Below, one piece after another: positions 45,730-55,031 of a stretch of DNA of 64,000 nucleotides; the first letter of the stretch is position 1, and every line of letters begins with the position of its first letter. Under the pieces are notes generated by a model. That model saw nothing but the letters and a program-made list of their open reading frames with translations. It did not search any database and had not been told where the DNA came from. A program made the position numbers and the translations under genes. The stretch is taken from positions 1-64,000 of the forward strand of contig JADJOP010000024.1 of NCBI GenBank assembly GCA_016713735.1, in the 5' to 3' direction. The DNA comes from Bryobacterales bacterium. GTDB taxonomy: Bacteria > Acidobacteriota > Terriglobia > Bryobacterales > Bryobacteraceae.

Positions 45730-48504
45730 GTGAACATACAGCATGTGATTGCGAGGACCCTGGCGGCTGGGCTCTTGGCCTTGGCCGCATGGGGACAAAC
45801 CCCGCCGGGAACGGTCAGCGGGAGCGTGTTTGACGCTTCCAACGGTCAACCGGCTAAACAAGTGACCATCCGAACCGAAGGTCCGGAACAGCAGACGGTG
45901 GAAGTGAACCAGGACGGCACGTTTCGCCTGAACCTGGCGCCGGGCAAGTACATTTTGCGGCTCACGTCGCCGCTCTATATGGACGCAGCGGTCGAGGAAC
46001 TCGATGTGAAATCGGGCGAGGTGGCCGAGGCGAGCACGGTGATGGCGCCCAAGGGCCAGTCGACCGTGGTGGACGTGGTGGAGCGCATCAGCGCGGTGGC
46101 CGCCACGGCCGAAGCGGCGCTCACCGAGCGCAAGCTCTCCGCGGTGGTGAGCGACTCGCTGAGCAACGAAGAACTGAAGTCCGGGCCGGCGTCGGACGCC
46201 GCGGGCGCGCTGGAAAAGGTAACCGGCGTGTCGGTGGTGGAAGGCGGCTACGTGTTCGTGCGCGGGCTCGGCGAGCGCTACTCGTCGACGATGCTCAACA
46301 ACGCCATGCTGCCGACGACGGAGCCGGAGCGGCGCGTGGTGCCGCTCGATCTCTTCCCAGCTTCGCTGATCGACAACATCAAGGTGCTGAAGACCTACAG
46401 CCCTGACCTGCCGGGTGAGTTCTCCGGCGGCCTGGTGCAAATGACCACGGTTGAATTCCCGGCGCAGAAGACGCTGAACGTGAGCGTCAGTTACGGGTTC
46501 AACACGCAAACCACCTTTAACCGCTTTCTCGGCCAGCCCATCAACAGCGCGGGCGAGGCGCTTGGCTTCGGGGCCTCGGCGCGCGACCTGCCGTCGTCGA
46601 TTCCCACGGACAAGCGGCTCTTCGTGGGCAGCTTCAACGACCAGGAGTTCCAGCAGTTTGGCCGTTCGATGCCGCGGCAATATGAGGTGACTCCGGTCCG
46701 CTCCATGCGCCCCAGCCAGACCTACTCGGTGTCGGGCGGCAACAGCTACGGCAAGCTGGGCGTGGTGGGGGCGCTCACCTTCACCAACTCTCCCCAGCAC
46801 ATCAACGAGGCGCGGCGGTTCCTGGTGAACTCCGGCGGCGGGCGGGCGCAGATCTTCAGCGACTATTCGGATTTCAACACCGACACCGAGGGCGTGCGCA
46901 TGGGCGCCGTGCTCAACGCGGCCTACCGCCTGAACGCCAACAACAAGCTGCTCTTCCGCAACACGCTGACGCGCGATAGCGATCAGCAGTCGCGCGTGTT
47001 CACGGGCTTGAATGGCGGCAACAACCAGGATGTGCGGTCGACGCGCCTGCAGTGGGTGGAGCGGCAGTTGTTCTCCACCGGTGTTGAGGGCGAACACGCG
47101 GCGGCGAGCCTGGGCAACAGCTTGTTCTTCTGGCAGTTCACCTATTCGCTGTCGAATCGCAACGAGCCGAACCTGGTGGAAACCATCCGCGGGCGCGAGA
47201 CCGGAACGGAGCAGCAGTTCCGCTTCCTCAACCTGCCGGAGAGCGGCCTGCACTTCTTCAGCAAGCTGAACGACAAGATCTATGAGCCGCAGGGCGGCTG
47301 GTCGAAGCCGTTCTTCAACGGCCCGGTGAGCGGCATCTTCAAGCTGGGCTTCCGCGGCACGGTGCGACGGCGCGACTTTGACAGCCGCCGTTTCCGCTTC
47401 TTCCCGGTGCGCGCGCAGACCATCAATTTCGACGCGCCGACCAGCGTCGTCCTGGGCGATGCCAACATCCGGCCCGATGGCTTCGTGATGCGCGAGATCA
47501 CGCGCGGCACCGACAAGTACACGGCCAACATGGACATCTATGGCGGCTTCGCCATGGTGGACCTGGCGCTGGGCCCGAAGTGGCGCCTGGTGGCCGGCTT
47601 CCGCATCGAGGACGCCAACATTCAGGTGCGCACCATCGACCCCCTGGTGCCAGGCGCGCAGCCGTCGCTGGCGAACCTGGTGAACCGTGACTGGCTGCCT
47701 TCGGTGAACGCCATCTACGCGCTCAACAAGCGCCAGAACCTGCGCTTCAGCTATGGCCGCACAGTGAACCGGCCGGACTTCCGCGAGCTGTCGCCCTTTG
47801 AGTTCACCAACATCGTGGGCGGCTACTCGACGGTCGGCAACCCGGACCTCAAGCGCGCCGTGATCGACAACTACGACGCGCGCTGGGAATGGTTCCTGGG
47901 CGGCAACCAGTTGCTGGCCGCGAGCTATTTCCACAAGCGCTTCACTGACCCCATCGAGCAGATCTACCGCCCGACGGCGTCCGAACTGCGGCAGAGCTTC
48001 ATCAACGTCGCCGGCTCGGTGAACCAGGGCCTGGAACTGGAATACCGGCAGGGCCTGGCGCGGTTTTCGCCCAAGCTCAACGCCTTTTCCCTGCAATCGA
48101 ACTTCACCTTTGTCGATTCCAAGGTGGACATTCCGGTGGACCGCTTTCCGCAGTTGACCTCGCGCAACCGCCCGCTGGTGGGCCAGTCGCGCTACCTCTT
48201 CAACGTGATCAGCGAATGGAACCAACCCAAGTGGCGTTCCAACGCGCGCTTTTACCTGAACTCGGTGTCGCGCCGGATCACGGACGTCGGGACGTTCCAG
48301 TTGCCCGACGTGTACCAGGAACGGCAGGCGTTCGTTGATGTGGTGTACCAGTTTGCGCTGTCGGAAAACGGCAAGTGGAACATGCGCTTCAGCGCCGAGA
48401 ACCTGACCGACAACCACTACAAGTACACGCAGGCCGATTTCATCGTGCGCGATTTCCGCATCGGGCGGACATTCACGATCGGCACCAGCTACAGCTTTTA
48501 CTGA
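45730..48504 (+). CDS. TonB-dependent outer-membrane receptor
   Basis: About 924 residues. Signal peptide (ARTLAAGLLALAAWGQ), then a carboxypeptidase-regulatory-like domain (GTVSGSVFDASNGQPAKQVT, about 25-105), a plug domain (SAVVSDSLSNEELKSGPASD, GYVFVRGLGERYSSTMLNNA) and a long beta-barrel ending in the aromatic residue expected for outer-membrane insertion (FTIGTSYSFY). RGLGERY and FPASLIDNIKVLKTYSPDLP, then GEFSGGLV are typical of receptors that import large or complex substrates. The GTG at 45730 is chosen to place the leader well; a TTG at 45715 is possible. It is followed 73 bp later by an exported beta-helix protein. Confidence 0.9.
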   Translation: MNIQHVIARTLAAGLLALAAWGQTPPGTVSGSVFDASNGQPAKQVTIRTEGPEQQTVEVNQDGTFRLNLAPGKYILRLTSPLYMDAAVEELDVKSGEVAEASTVMAPKGQSTVVDVVERISAVAATAEAALTERKLSAVVSDSLSNEELKSGPASDAAGALEKVTGVSVVEGGYVFVRGLGERYSSTMLNNAMLPTTEPERRVVPLDLFPASLIDNIKVLKTYSPDLPGEFSGGLVQMTTVEFPAQKTLNVSVSYGFNTQTTFNRFLGQPINSAGEALGFGASARDLPSSIPTDKRLFVGSFNDQEFQQFGRSMPRQYEVTPVRSMRPSQTYSVSGGNSYGKLGVVGALTFTNSPQHINEARRFLVNSGGGRAQIFSDYSDFNTDTEGVRMGAVLNAAYRLNANNKLLFRNTLTRDSDQQSRVFTGLNGGNNQDVRSTRLQWVERQLFSTGVEGEHAAASLGNSLFFWQFTYSLSNRNEPNLVETIRGRETGTEQQFRFLNLPESGLHFFSKLNDKIYEPQGGWSKPFFNGPVSGIFKLGFRGTVRRRDFDSRRFRFFPVRAQTINFDAPTSVVLGDANIRPDGFVMREITRGTDKYTANMDIYGGFAMVDLALGPKWRLVAGFRIEDANIQVRTIDPLVPGAQPSLANLVNRDWLPSVNAIYALNKRQNLRFSYGRTVNRPDFRELSPFEFTNIVGGYSTVGNPDLKRAVIDNYDARWEWFLGGNQLLAASYFHKRFTDPIEQIYRPTASELRQSFINVAGSVNQGLELEYRQGLARFSPKLNAFSLQSNFTFVDSKVDIPVDRFPQLTSRNRPLVGQSRYLFNVISEWNQPKWRSNARFYLNSVSRRITDVGTFQLPDVYQERQAFVDVVYQFALSENGKWNMRFSAENLTDNHYKYTQADFIVRDFRIGRTFTIGTSYSFY

Positions 48505-48577
48505 AGCGGAGCGCGCAGGTTGCGCCCCGTTTAACACAGAACACGGCCGCAAGGGCCAAGGAAAGGACTGATACGAA

Positions 48578-50356
48578 ATGCGAACTCGCATCCTCGCCAT
48601 CGCCGCACTGGGAACGCTCGGACTCCAGGCGTTCGCAGCCTCCAGCGAGCGCGGCTTCCAGTTCCTGTCGGCGTCGGAAGCCGCCAGTGAACTCGGAGCT
48701 GTGATTCAGACCGGCTCGTCGGCCGCCATGTGGGTATGGTCCGACAAGGTGGTCTACAATCCCGGAGACCAGGTTACGGTGCGCTGGACGGTGAAGCCGA
48801 ACAACGACTTCTATCCGTACACCATCGTGGCCTACCGCCAGAACAACCAGACGGGCGCCAAAAGCTACCTGCCGAACAACAACTCAACGGCCACCGACAT
48901 CTTCGGCAACACGGTGGACCAGGGCTTCCGCATCACGCGGCTGCCTTCGGCCAACAAGGCCGTCATCGTGGGCCAAGGCGGTTCGGTGGTGAGCTCCACG
49001 CTCACCGTGCCGAACGAACTCGGCATGCACACCATCGTGGTGCAGCTACGCGATTACAGCGGTGGGCGCGTGTTGAAAGCCGCCTACTGGAAGTTCGGCG
49101 TGGTGAGCGGCTTTGCCGATCTGCCGTCGAACATCACGGAGAATACGACGCTTGCCAACGACCGTGCGTGGCGGCTTCGCGGCATCGTGACGGTGCGCAA
49201 CGGTGCCACGCTTACAATCAACCCCGGCACGTTCGTCATCGGCCAGCCCGGTTCGCAGCCGCCCTCGGTGCTGCTGGTGGCCACCAACGGCAAGCTGGTC
49301 GCCGAAGGCACGAAGTCGCGACCCATCATCATGACCTCGTCGCAGGCGGTCGGTTCGCGCCAGCGCGGCGATTGGGGCGGGCTGATCATGCTCGGCCAGG
49401 CGCCGATCAACGATCCGGGCGGCAAGCTGACCATCGAAGGCCTGCCGGAACTGCCGGAGACGAATTATGGCGGTTCGGACGCCAACCACAACTGCGGTTC
49501 GCTGAAGTACGTGCGCGTGGAGTTCGCCGGTTCCCTGCTCCGCCCCAACGAAGAAACCAACTCGTTCACCTGGGGCGCTTGCGGCAAGCAGACGAAGGGG
49601 GAATACCTGCAGGCCTCCTACGGTCTGGACGACTCGTTTGAATGGTTCGGCGGCACCAACGACGCCAAGTACCTGGTTGGCGCTTTCGGCGCCGACGACT
49701 ACTTCGACGGCCAGGTCGGCTGGACCGGGCGGGTGCAGTTTGGCGCCGTTCTGGCCAACGCCGACCTCTCCAACCGCGGCATGGAGATGGACAACTATGA
49801 GCGCGACTTCGCGGCCCGTCCCCTCGGCAAGGCGGCCTTCTACAACCTCACCTTCATCGGCAGCGCCGCCAACGGCTTTGACGAATCCGACTCGCCCTGC
49901 CTCTACTTCCGGCGCGGCGCTGGCGGCATCTACAACAACATCATCTGCCAGAACTGGACCACGCGCGGGTTCGGCGGCGCCAACCTCGACGCCATCCAGC
50001 CGAACATCGACAACGGCGACTTCAACATGAACGGCATTCTGCTCTGGGAGAACGGCAAGAACACGACGCCCCCGGCCGCCAATACGCTCGCCGGACAGGT
50101 TCTCGCCGGCTTCCAGGCCTTTGCCGGCAACAGCCGCAACTTCCTCGTGGCTGATCCGCTGCTCGCCCGGCCGCTCGAATACAGCGACCCGGACCTGCGT
50201 CCCGCACCCAACTCACCGGCCTACCGCGCCAGCTTCGTGCAGCCGCCGGATGACGGTTTCTTCGATCAGTCCGCCACCTACATCGGCGCCTTCGATCAAT
50301 CCAATTGGATGGAGGAATGGACGCAGCTGGTGCAGGAACAGGATCTGAAACCCTAA
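48578..50356 (+). CDS. Exported beta-helix-like surface protein, TonB-receptor partner
   Basis: A 592-residue exported protein with leader MRTRILAIAALGTLGLQAFA. Residues 30-170 look like beta-sandwich (WVWSDKVVYNPGDQVTVRWT, TLTVPNELGMHTIVVQLRDY). From about 185 it has the repeated strand pattern of right-handed beta-helix or multi-domain surface proteins: IVTVRNGATLTINPGTFVIG, GDWGGLIMLGQAPINDPGGK, LKYVRVEFAGSLL, DDSFEWFGGTNDAKYLVGAF. The same architecture is often encoded next to TonB receptors in Bacteroidota and Acidobacteriota. It may capture a ligand for the receptor, but the ligand is unknown. The operon ends at a strong terminator 28 bp later. Confidence 0.8.
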   Translation: MRTRILAIAALGTLGLQAFAASSERGFQFLSASEAASELGAVIQTGSSAAMWVWSDKVVYNPGDQVTVRWTVKPNNDFYPYTIVAYRQNNQTGAKSYLPNNNSTATDIFGNTVDQGFRITRLPSANKAVIVGQGGSVVSSTLTVPNELGMHTIVVQLRDYSGGRVLKAAYWKFGVVSGFADLPSNITENTTLANDRAWRLRGIVTVRNGATLTINPGTFVIGQPGSQPPSVLLVATNGKLVAEGTKSRPIIMTSSQAVGSRQRGDWGGLIMLGQAPINDPGGKLTIEGLPELPETNYGGSDANHNCGSLKYVRVEFAGSLLRPNEETNSFTWGACGKQTKGEYLQASYGLDDSFEWFGGTNDAKYLVGAFGADDYFDGQVGWTGRVQFGAVLANADLSNRGMEMDNYERDFAARPLGKAAFYNLTFIGSAANGFDESDSPCLYFRRGAGGIYNNIICQNWTTRGFGGANLDAIQPNIDNGDFNMNGILLWENGKNTTPPAANTLAGQVLAGFQAFAGNSRNFLVADPLLARPLEYSDPDLRPAPNSPAYRASFVQPPDDGFFDQSATYIGAFDQSNWMEEWTQLVQEQDLKP

Positions 50357-50384
50357 GCCCACTTCGTTCACGCTGAACGTTCCA

Positions 50385-50420
50385 GCCGGAGGCCCCTCAC
50401 GTGGGTCTCCGGCCTTTTTA
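50385..50420 (+). terminator. Rho-independent terminator of the TonB operon
   Basis: Stem GCCGGAGGCCC/GGGTCTCCGGC (11 bp with one G-T pair), loop CTCACGT, followed by CTTTTTA. A textbook intrinsic terminator 28 bp after the beta-helix gene. Confidence 0.9.
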
Positions 50421-50506
50421 TTGGCAGGGGTGGTATCGCGCGGAGCGGCGGCCCTCGTCTTTGAACGGACGAGTAGCGTGCAAAGCCAGACCGTGATCGT
50501 CCTTGC

Positions 50507-51103
50507 TCAGGCGCTCTTGGACGGAGGCAGAAGGATGGGCTGCGGTGAGGGGGCGGCGCGGCGGCCGGAGTCCCGCGAGGGGCGACGCCGCGAACTCACG
50601 ATGCCGGGCTCGTGCCAGAAGCCGTGCTTGGCGGCGCGCACGAGGTCAGAGACGCGGATGGGAGCGAGGTTCAGCTCCGGCGACAGGAAGGGCAGGCCCT
50701 GGAGCACAACCAGTTCCAGGAGGGCAACGGAGAGCCACAGCAACCAAGCCTCCCGCGGAACGCCGAAGCCGGCCAGAAAACCGGCGCTGGCGGCGGTGAG
50801 GAACATCAGGATCAGGGAGCCCCAACTGAGGCCGTACACGCCGAAGTGGCGCGCCCAGTAGCGGGAGAACAGGGCATCGACGTCGACGTGGAAGTGGGCG
50901 CTGAAGGCTTCGAAGAACTCAATGGCTTCGTCGTCGTTCAGGCCAAGGTCTTCCCGCAAACGCTGATCGAGCTGCATGCGGCGCGGATTGCGTCCGAGCC
51001 GCCCGGCCACGAATAGAGAGACCCGTTCCTCGAGCGAGGCGGGCTCAACAGCCTGCCGGCGCCCAGGACCAAAATGACTATTGATCGCGGGAGAAGTTGC
51101 CAC
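50507..51103 (-). CDS. DUF1493-like acyl-carrier-type membrane protein
   Basis: A 198-residue protein starting at GTG 51103 behind GAGAG. Residues 20-75 carry LEERVSLFVAGRLGRNPRRM, RLREDLGLNDDEAIEFFEAF and FHVDVDALF, matching the DUF1493 fold, which resembles acyl carrier proteins but lacks the DSL serine (here GLNDDEA). Two hydrophobic spans follow (SLILMFLTAASAGFLAGFG; AWLLWLSVALLELVVLQGL), then a basic Arg/Pro/Ser-rich tail. Members usually sit in small enterobacterial operons of unknown role. No obvious partner is adjacent. Confidence 0.65.
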   Translation of the reverse strand: MATSPAINSHFGPGRRQAVEPASLEERVSLFVAGRLGRNPRRMQLDQRLREDLGLNDDEAIEFFEAFSAHFHVDVDALFSRYWARHFGVYGLSWGSLILMFLTAASAGFLAGFGVPREAWLLWLSVALLELVVLQGLPFLSPELNLAPIRVSDLVRAAKHGFWHEPGIVSSRRRPSRDSGRRAAPSPQPILLPPSKSA

Positions 51104-51323
51104 GGTGTTCTCTCACTAGAATGAGGAAACATTCGGCAACCAACAATACCGTACCAGGGGGGTCTGGTAACAGAACTGACGCCCTCAAGTACTGGTACCA
51201 CTGGTGTTTCCACGGCAGCGGCTGGACACGAAGGCACCCACCGGAGGCGAACGCCGGGCAGCAGGGAAGAGGGGGATGAGGATCAGGCCCATCCAAGGGC
51301 AAGGTGGCCGCGGGGCGGGCGCG
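51104..51323. other. Intergenic region, nothing recognised
   Basis: About 220 bp between the DUF1493-like gene start and the response-regulator stop. A weak 5-bp hairpin (ACCAG/CTGGT) is visible near 51155. No gene or clear terminator. Confidence 0.3.
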
Positions 51324-52043
51324 TTAGGCCGAAGTGAGCCGCTCTGAGGTTTCCTGGGCCAGGCTCATTTCGTTAAAGCTGTAGCCGAAGCCGCGCACGG
51401 AGCGGATGTAGCCGGGGCCGTTGGAGTCGAGTTCAATCTTCTGGCGTAGGCGAAGGACGTAGACGTCCACGGTGCGGTCAGTGACGGCGCGGTCGTGTCC
51501 CCACACCGCGTCGAGCAGTTGCTCGCGGCTGAAAACAACGCCTGGGCGGGCCATGAGGAATTCCAGCAGTCGGAACTCGGTCGCCGTGAGGGCGATCTCC
51601 AGGCTGTCGCGGAAGACGCGGCACGAACTGCGGTCCAGCTCCAGCACGCCCGACTTCAGGGTCCGCTGCGGCGCCGATTGGGGCCGGAACTGGATCTTGA
51701 TGCGGGCGATCAATTCGCGAATAAAGAAGGGCTTGACGATGTAATCGTTGGCGCCTAGTTCGAGGCCCACAATGCGGTCCGCTTCGCTGGCGCGGGCGGT
51801 GAGGAAGATGACGGGGATGTGGGCCAGTTCGGGGCGCGCCCGGATGCCCTTGCAGATGTCGAGGCCGTCGGAGTCCGGCAGCATAATGTCGAGCAGGATG
51901 AGGTCCGGCCGCTCGCGGCGGCAGAGGTCGATGGCGCCTTTGCCGGTCTGCGCCCCCACCATTTGAAAGCCTTCCTTTTCCAGGTTGTACTTCAATAAGG
52001 CGTACAGGTCGGCGTCGTCCTCAATCAGCATGATCTTTTTCAT
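51324..52043 (-). CDS. PhoB/OmpR-family response regulator
   Basis: A 239-residue two-component regulator. The receiver domain has the acidic pocket IEDDAD, phospho-accepting Asp in LILLDIMLPDSDGL near residue 53, Thr in IFLTARASEADR and Lys in YIVKPFFIREL. The C-terminal winged helix is OmpR-type (ALTATEFRLLEFLMARPGVV, RTVDVYVLRLRQKIE, YIRSVRGFGYSF). PhoB-like regulators answer phosphate limitation; that is likely but not certain here. It lies 89 bp downstream of the kinase gene on the same strand. Confidence 0.92.
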   Translation of the reverse strand: MKKIMLIEDDADLYALLKYNLEKEGFQMVGAQTGKGAIDLCRRERPDLILLDIMLPDSDGLDICKGIRARPELAHIPVIFLTARASEADRIVGLELGANDYIVKPFFIRELIARIKIQFRPQSAPQRTLKSGVLELDRSSCRVFRDSLEIALTATEFRLLEFLMARPGVVFSREQLLDAVWGHDRAVTDRTVDVYVLRLRQKIELDSNGPGYIRSVRGFGYSFNEMSLAQETSERLTSA

Positions 52044-52132
52044 GGTTCAGGTCTCGTCTCTACTAAGATACGGCCCATTCCGTGAATAAACGATTACAAA
52101 ACAGTCAAACTCAAACTACGAACACCGCTTCG

Positions 52133-53622
52133 TCACGAAGCCGCAACCGGAGCCTCATCATGGTCGGAGAAGCTGACCGGGTGGGCGCCAATCCCATTAT
52201 CGTGGTCGGGAAGGGTGAACGAGAAGGTGGAGCCGCTGCCGGGTTCACTCTCCACGGCGACGTCGCCGCCGTGGGAGCGGGCGAGGTGTTTGACAATGGC
52301 CAGGCCGAGGCCCGTGCCGCCGAGTTCGCGTGAGCGGGCTTTGTCGACGCGGTAAAACCGTTCAAACAGGCGCGGCAGGTCTTCCTTGGGAATGCCGATG
52401 CCGGTGTCGCGCACGTAGAAGCGGACAAAGCCGGCGCGCGTGTCGGGCCGCGTCCCGACGGTGATGGTGCCGCTGTCGGGGGTGTACTTGATGGCGTTTT
52501 CCAGCAGATTGCACAGCGCCTGGTGAACGGCCTTCCAATCGCAGAACACCTCCTCGCCGGGTGGCGCATCGATGGTCTTCAGGATGATGCCTTTTTCTGG
52601 GCCAGCGGGCGCATGGCGTCGGTGCAGTCGTGGAGAAGGTTGTTGGAGTAGTAGCTGGCGAATTGGAACTTCTGCGTGCCCAGCTCGATGCGGCTGAGGG
52701 TGAGCAGGTCGCCGGCGAGGTTGGTGAGGCGCTCGGCGTTCTGGCGGATGATGTTCAGGAAGCGGACGTTGTGGTTGGGGTCGTGGATGGCGCCATCGAG
52801 CAGGGTTTCGGTGTAGCCCTGGATGGCGGCCAGCGGCGTGCGCAGCTCGTGGCTGACGTTGATGACGAAGTCTTTGCGGATGCGCTCGAGCTTTTCCAGC
52901 TCCTGATGTTCGTGCTGCAGCTCTTCAAACATGCGTTCCAGCTTGGCGCCGGTGTCGTTGAGCTTTGATCCCAGCACGCCGAGTTCGTCCGAGCCGGGCT
53001 GCGAGAGGCGCGCGCTGAAGTGGCCTTCGGCGAGCTTGCCGGCGTAGTCGATGATGGCGCCGAGCTTGGAGGAGACCGAGCGCGCAAACAGGGCCGCCAC
53101 GAGAAACGCCGGCAGGAAGGCCAGCGCGGTGGAGATGAGCATCCGGCGGCGGATGAGGTTCACCTGCGAGCGGACGTGGACCAGCGGAACGGCCAGCCGC
53201 ACGGCGCCGAGTTGATGGGGCACGGCGACGTACAGGAAGTCGGTGTGGGTGGTAGCGCTGCGGCGGGTGGCCGATCCAGGGCGGCCTGCGAGGGCGGCGG
53301 CAACCTCTTGCCGCTCCTTGTGGTTCTCCATGCGCCGGGGGTCGGCTTCGGAGTCGGCCAGCGGGACGCCGGCGCGGTCGATCAGGGTCAGGCGAGCCTC
53401 CAGCGAGGAGGCGATTTCGCGCGTTCGCTTCACCAGCGCCGGGCCGGTCTCACGGCCATAGGTGAGGCCAAGCACATCACCCTTCTGCGCCAGTTCACGC
53501 TCCAGCGTCTCCCGGAAGCTCGTTTCAGCCACTCTCGAGGCCAACACGTCCACGGCGGCCAGGGCCACCACGAGGACGCACAGAACGCCGAAAATCAGCT
53601 TTACGAAAATGCGTGCTGTCAT
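52133..53622 (-). CDS. PhoR-like sensor histidine kinase, single-base frameshift
   Basis: About 496 residues after correction. The first transmembrane segment is near residues 5-25 (IFVKLIFGVLCVLVVALAAV), a periplasmic sensor follows to about 165, a second span is LISTALAFLPAFLVAALFAR, then HAMP (KLGAIIDYAGKLAEGHFSAR). The phosphorylated His is in FVINVSHELRTPLAAIQGYT near 260. The ATPase half lies in another frame beyond about 52592: ALCNLLENAIKYTPDSGTIT, DTGIGIPKEDLPRLF, GGTGLGLAIVKHLARSHGG. The frames join in a run of five A on the coding strand (LAQKK), where a sixth A would restore the protein, so a homopolymer sequencing error is likely. It pairs with the response regulator downstream. 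Confidence 0.9.
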
Positions 53623-53657
53623 GCTGTTTCCCCTACAGTATCGCCTACAATAAACGC

Positions 53658-54131
53658 ATGCCACCACTACAATCGGATGAACCCAGAAGCCGCCGCGGAC
53701 TGCTGAAAGCGGGTGCCGTCGCCGCGGGTGCCGCCGCCACAGCAGCCGTCGCCACGGCGCAAACCGGACCGCAGAAGAAGGTCCATCGCAAGGGCCCCAA
53801 GCCGAAGAGCGTGCCTTTGTTCAACGGCGCCGTCAGCTACGGCAACCTGCTGTTCATCGCCGGCAAGGGAGCCCATTTCGAAGGCGACATCAAGGCCCAC
53901 ACCGATCATGTGCTGAAGGAAATCGAAAAGGAACTGGTCAACGCCGGCTCATCGATGGACAAGGTGCTCAAGTGCAACGTCTATCTGAATGACCTCAAGG
54001 ACTACACGGCCATGAACGAGGTGTTCAAGGGCCGCTTTGGCGAAGAGCCGCCGGTGCGCACCACCATCGCGGCGGCGGGCGGCATACCCGGCAATTCGCT
54101 GGTGGAAATCGACGTCATCGCCTACATCTAA
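53658..54131 (+). CDS. Tat-exported RidA/YjgF-family protein
   Basis: A 157-residue protein. The N-terminus SRRGLLKAGAVAAGAAATAA is a twin-arginine signal, unusual for a family that normally deaminates reactive enamines in the cytoplasm. The mature part keeps the fold: SYGNLLFIAGKGAHFEGDIK, HTDHVLKEIEKELVNAGSSM, VLKCNVYLNDLKDYTAMNEV, and the C-terminal RTTIAAAGGIPGNSLVEIDV. The key Arg of the family is present in VRTTIAA, but the final Glu-containing stretch is VEIDVIAY, typical of Rid subgroups. It stands divergent to the histidine kinase; its 3' end overlaps the RsbW-like gene by 4 bp. Confidence 0.85.
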   Translation: MPPLQSDEPRSRRGLLKAGAVAAGAAATAAVATAQTGPQKKVHRKGPKPKSVPLFNGAVSYGNLLFIAGKGAHFEGDIKAHTDHVLKEIEKELVNAGSSMDKVLKCNVYLNDLKDYTAMNEVFKGRFGEEPPVRTTIAAAGGIPGNSLVEIDVIAYI

Positions 54132-54568
54132 TCCCGCTCGGCGCCAGGCGGCGCCACGCGCTTCACCAGGCGGACCCGCGTCCCCGCCGGCTCCAACCGC
54201 TGCACGCTGATTTCATCCATGATGCGGCGCGCCAGCAGCAAGCCGCGCCCGGAACGGCGCTCGAGATTCTCCGCCGCTTTCGCGTCGGGCACCTCTTCCA
54301 GCAGGAAGCCCTCGCCCTCGTCGCTCACCTCAACCACCACTTCGCCGGGCCCTCCGCCGAGGGCCAGCCCTACCTTCTTCGCAAGGTCGAAGCGGTTGCC
54401 GTGCTTGATCGCATTCACCAACACTTCGCGCACGGCGAGGCCGATGAAATACTGGTCGGATTCATCAAACCCCTGGCCGCCGGCAAACTGGCGCACCCAT
54501 GCTTCGGCCTCGTCTACTTCCTCAACCCGCGACTCCAGGCTGCGGAAGACGGGACCAACGGCCGCCAC
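54128..54568 (-). CDS. RsbW/SpoIIAB-type anti-sigma-factor serine kinase
   Basis: A 146-residue GHKL ATPase. The N box is YFIGLAVREVLVNAIKHGNR, the G1-like box is VVVEVSDEGEGFLLEEVP and the G2 box is RRSGRGLLLARRIMDEI. Such kinases bind a sigma factor or other target and phosphorylate the partner STAS protein on serine. The GTG start overlaps the STAS stop codon by one base (TAGTG), so the two are coupled. No sigma factor or PP2C phosphatase lies nearby. Confidence 0.88.
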   Translation of the reverse strand: MAAVGPVFRSLESRVEEVDEAEAWVRQFAGGQGFDESDQYFIGLAVREVLVNAIKHGNRFDLAKKVGLALGGGPGEVVVEVSDEGEGFLLEEVPDAKAAENLERRSGRGLLLARRIMDEISVQRLEPAGTRVRLVKRVAPPGAERD

Positions 54569-54933
54569 TACGCTTCTCCGGTCCCCGCGCGCAGTGCCGC
54601 CACGGAGGCGCCGGCGTTGGCATCGAGCGGCAGCACGGCATCGACACCGGTCATCTCCAGGATCTTCTTCACCCGTTCGGTGACCCCGGCCAGGCGCAGG
54701 CGGCCACCGGCCTTCTTCACGGTGTTGTTGCAGCCGATCAAGGTGCCGATGGCGGAGCTGTCGAGGTAGCTCACTTGGGCCAGGTCCAGCACAATGCCCA
54801 ACTGGCCTTTGCCGATGAGCTCGGCCACCGACGCTTCCAGGCGTTCTAACTGGCTTCCCATGGTCAACGTGCCGGTGAGGGTCAACACCGCCACGCCGGA
54901 TTCATCCTCAGTCCTCGCCATCTCAAAGGGCAT
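54568..54933 (-). CDS. STAS-domain anti-sigma-factor antagonist (RsbV-like)
   Basis: A 121-residue STAS protein. VAVLTLTGTLTMGSQLERLE opens the fold, and the phosphorylation site is VLDLAQVSYLDSSAIGTLIG, with Ser in DSS. It is the substrate and release partner of the kinase encoded immediately downstream. Start MPFEMARTED at 54933 follows AGGAGAG with a ten-base gap. The C-terminus GASVAALRAGTGEA is a small extension. Confidence 0.9.
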   Translation of the reverse strand: MPFEMARTEDESGVAVLTLTGTLTMGSQLERLEASVAELIGKGQLGIVLDLAQVSYLDSSAIGTLIGCNNTVKKAGGRLRLAGVTERVKKILEMTGVDAVLPLDANAGASVAALRAGTGEA

Positions 54934-55031
54934 CTTCGCTCGCTCTCCTGTTTGCTGGGGCCATGCCTGGCAGGGAAGCGGCGCACGGCGCTCCACGGCC
55001 AGGAGAATGAGTATACAACGCGGGGTGCCGG

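Noticed and set aside
45700..48600. Long open frame of 966 codons on the minus strand opposite the TonB receptor
   Set aside because: It is His/Arg/Leu/Val-rich with no domain pattern, and the plus strand encodes a clear receptor. GC-rich codon use leaves few stops on the opposite strand. The same applies to the long antisense frames at 7934-9574, 18892-20781 and 26382-27947.
52579..52620. Programmed frameshift in the histidine kinase
   Set aside because: The slip site is a short A run, but similar single-base breaks occur in unrelated genes across the window, so a sequencing indel is simpler.
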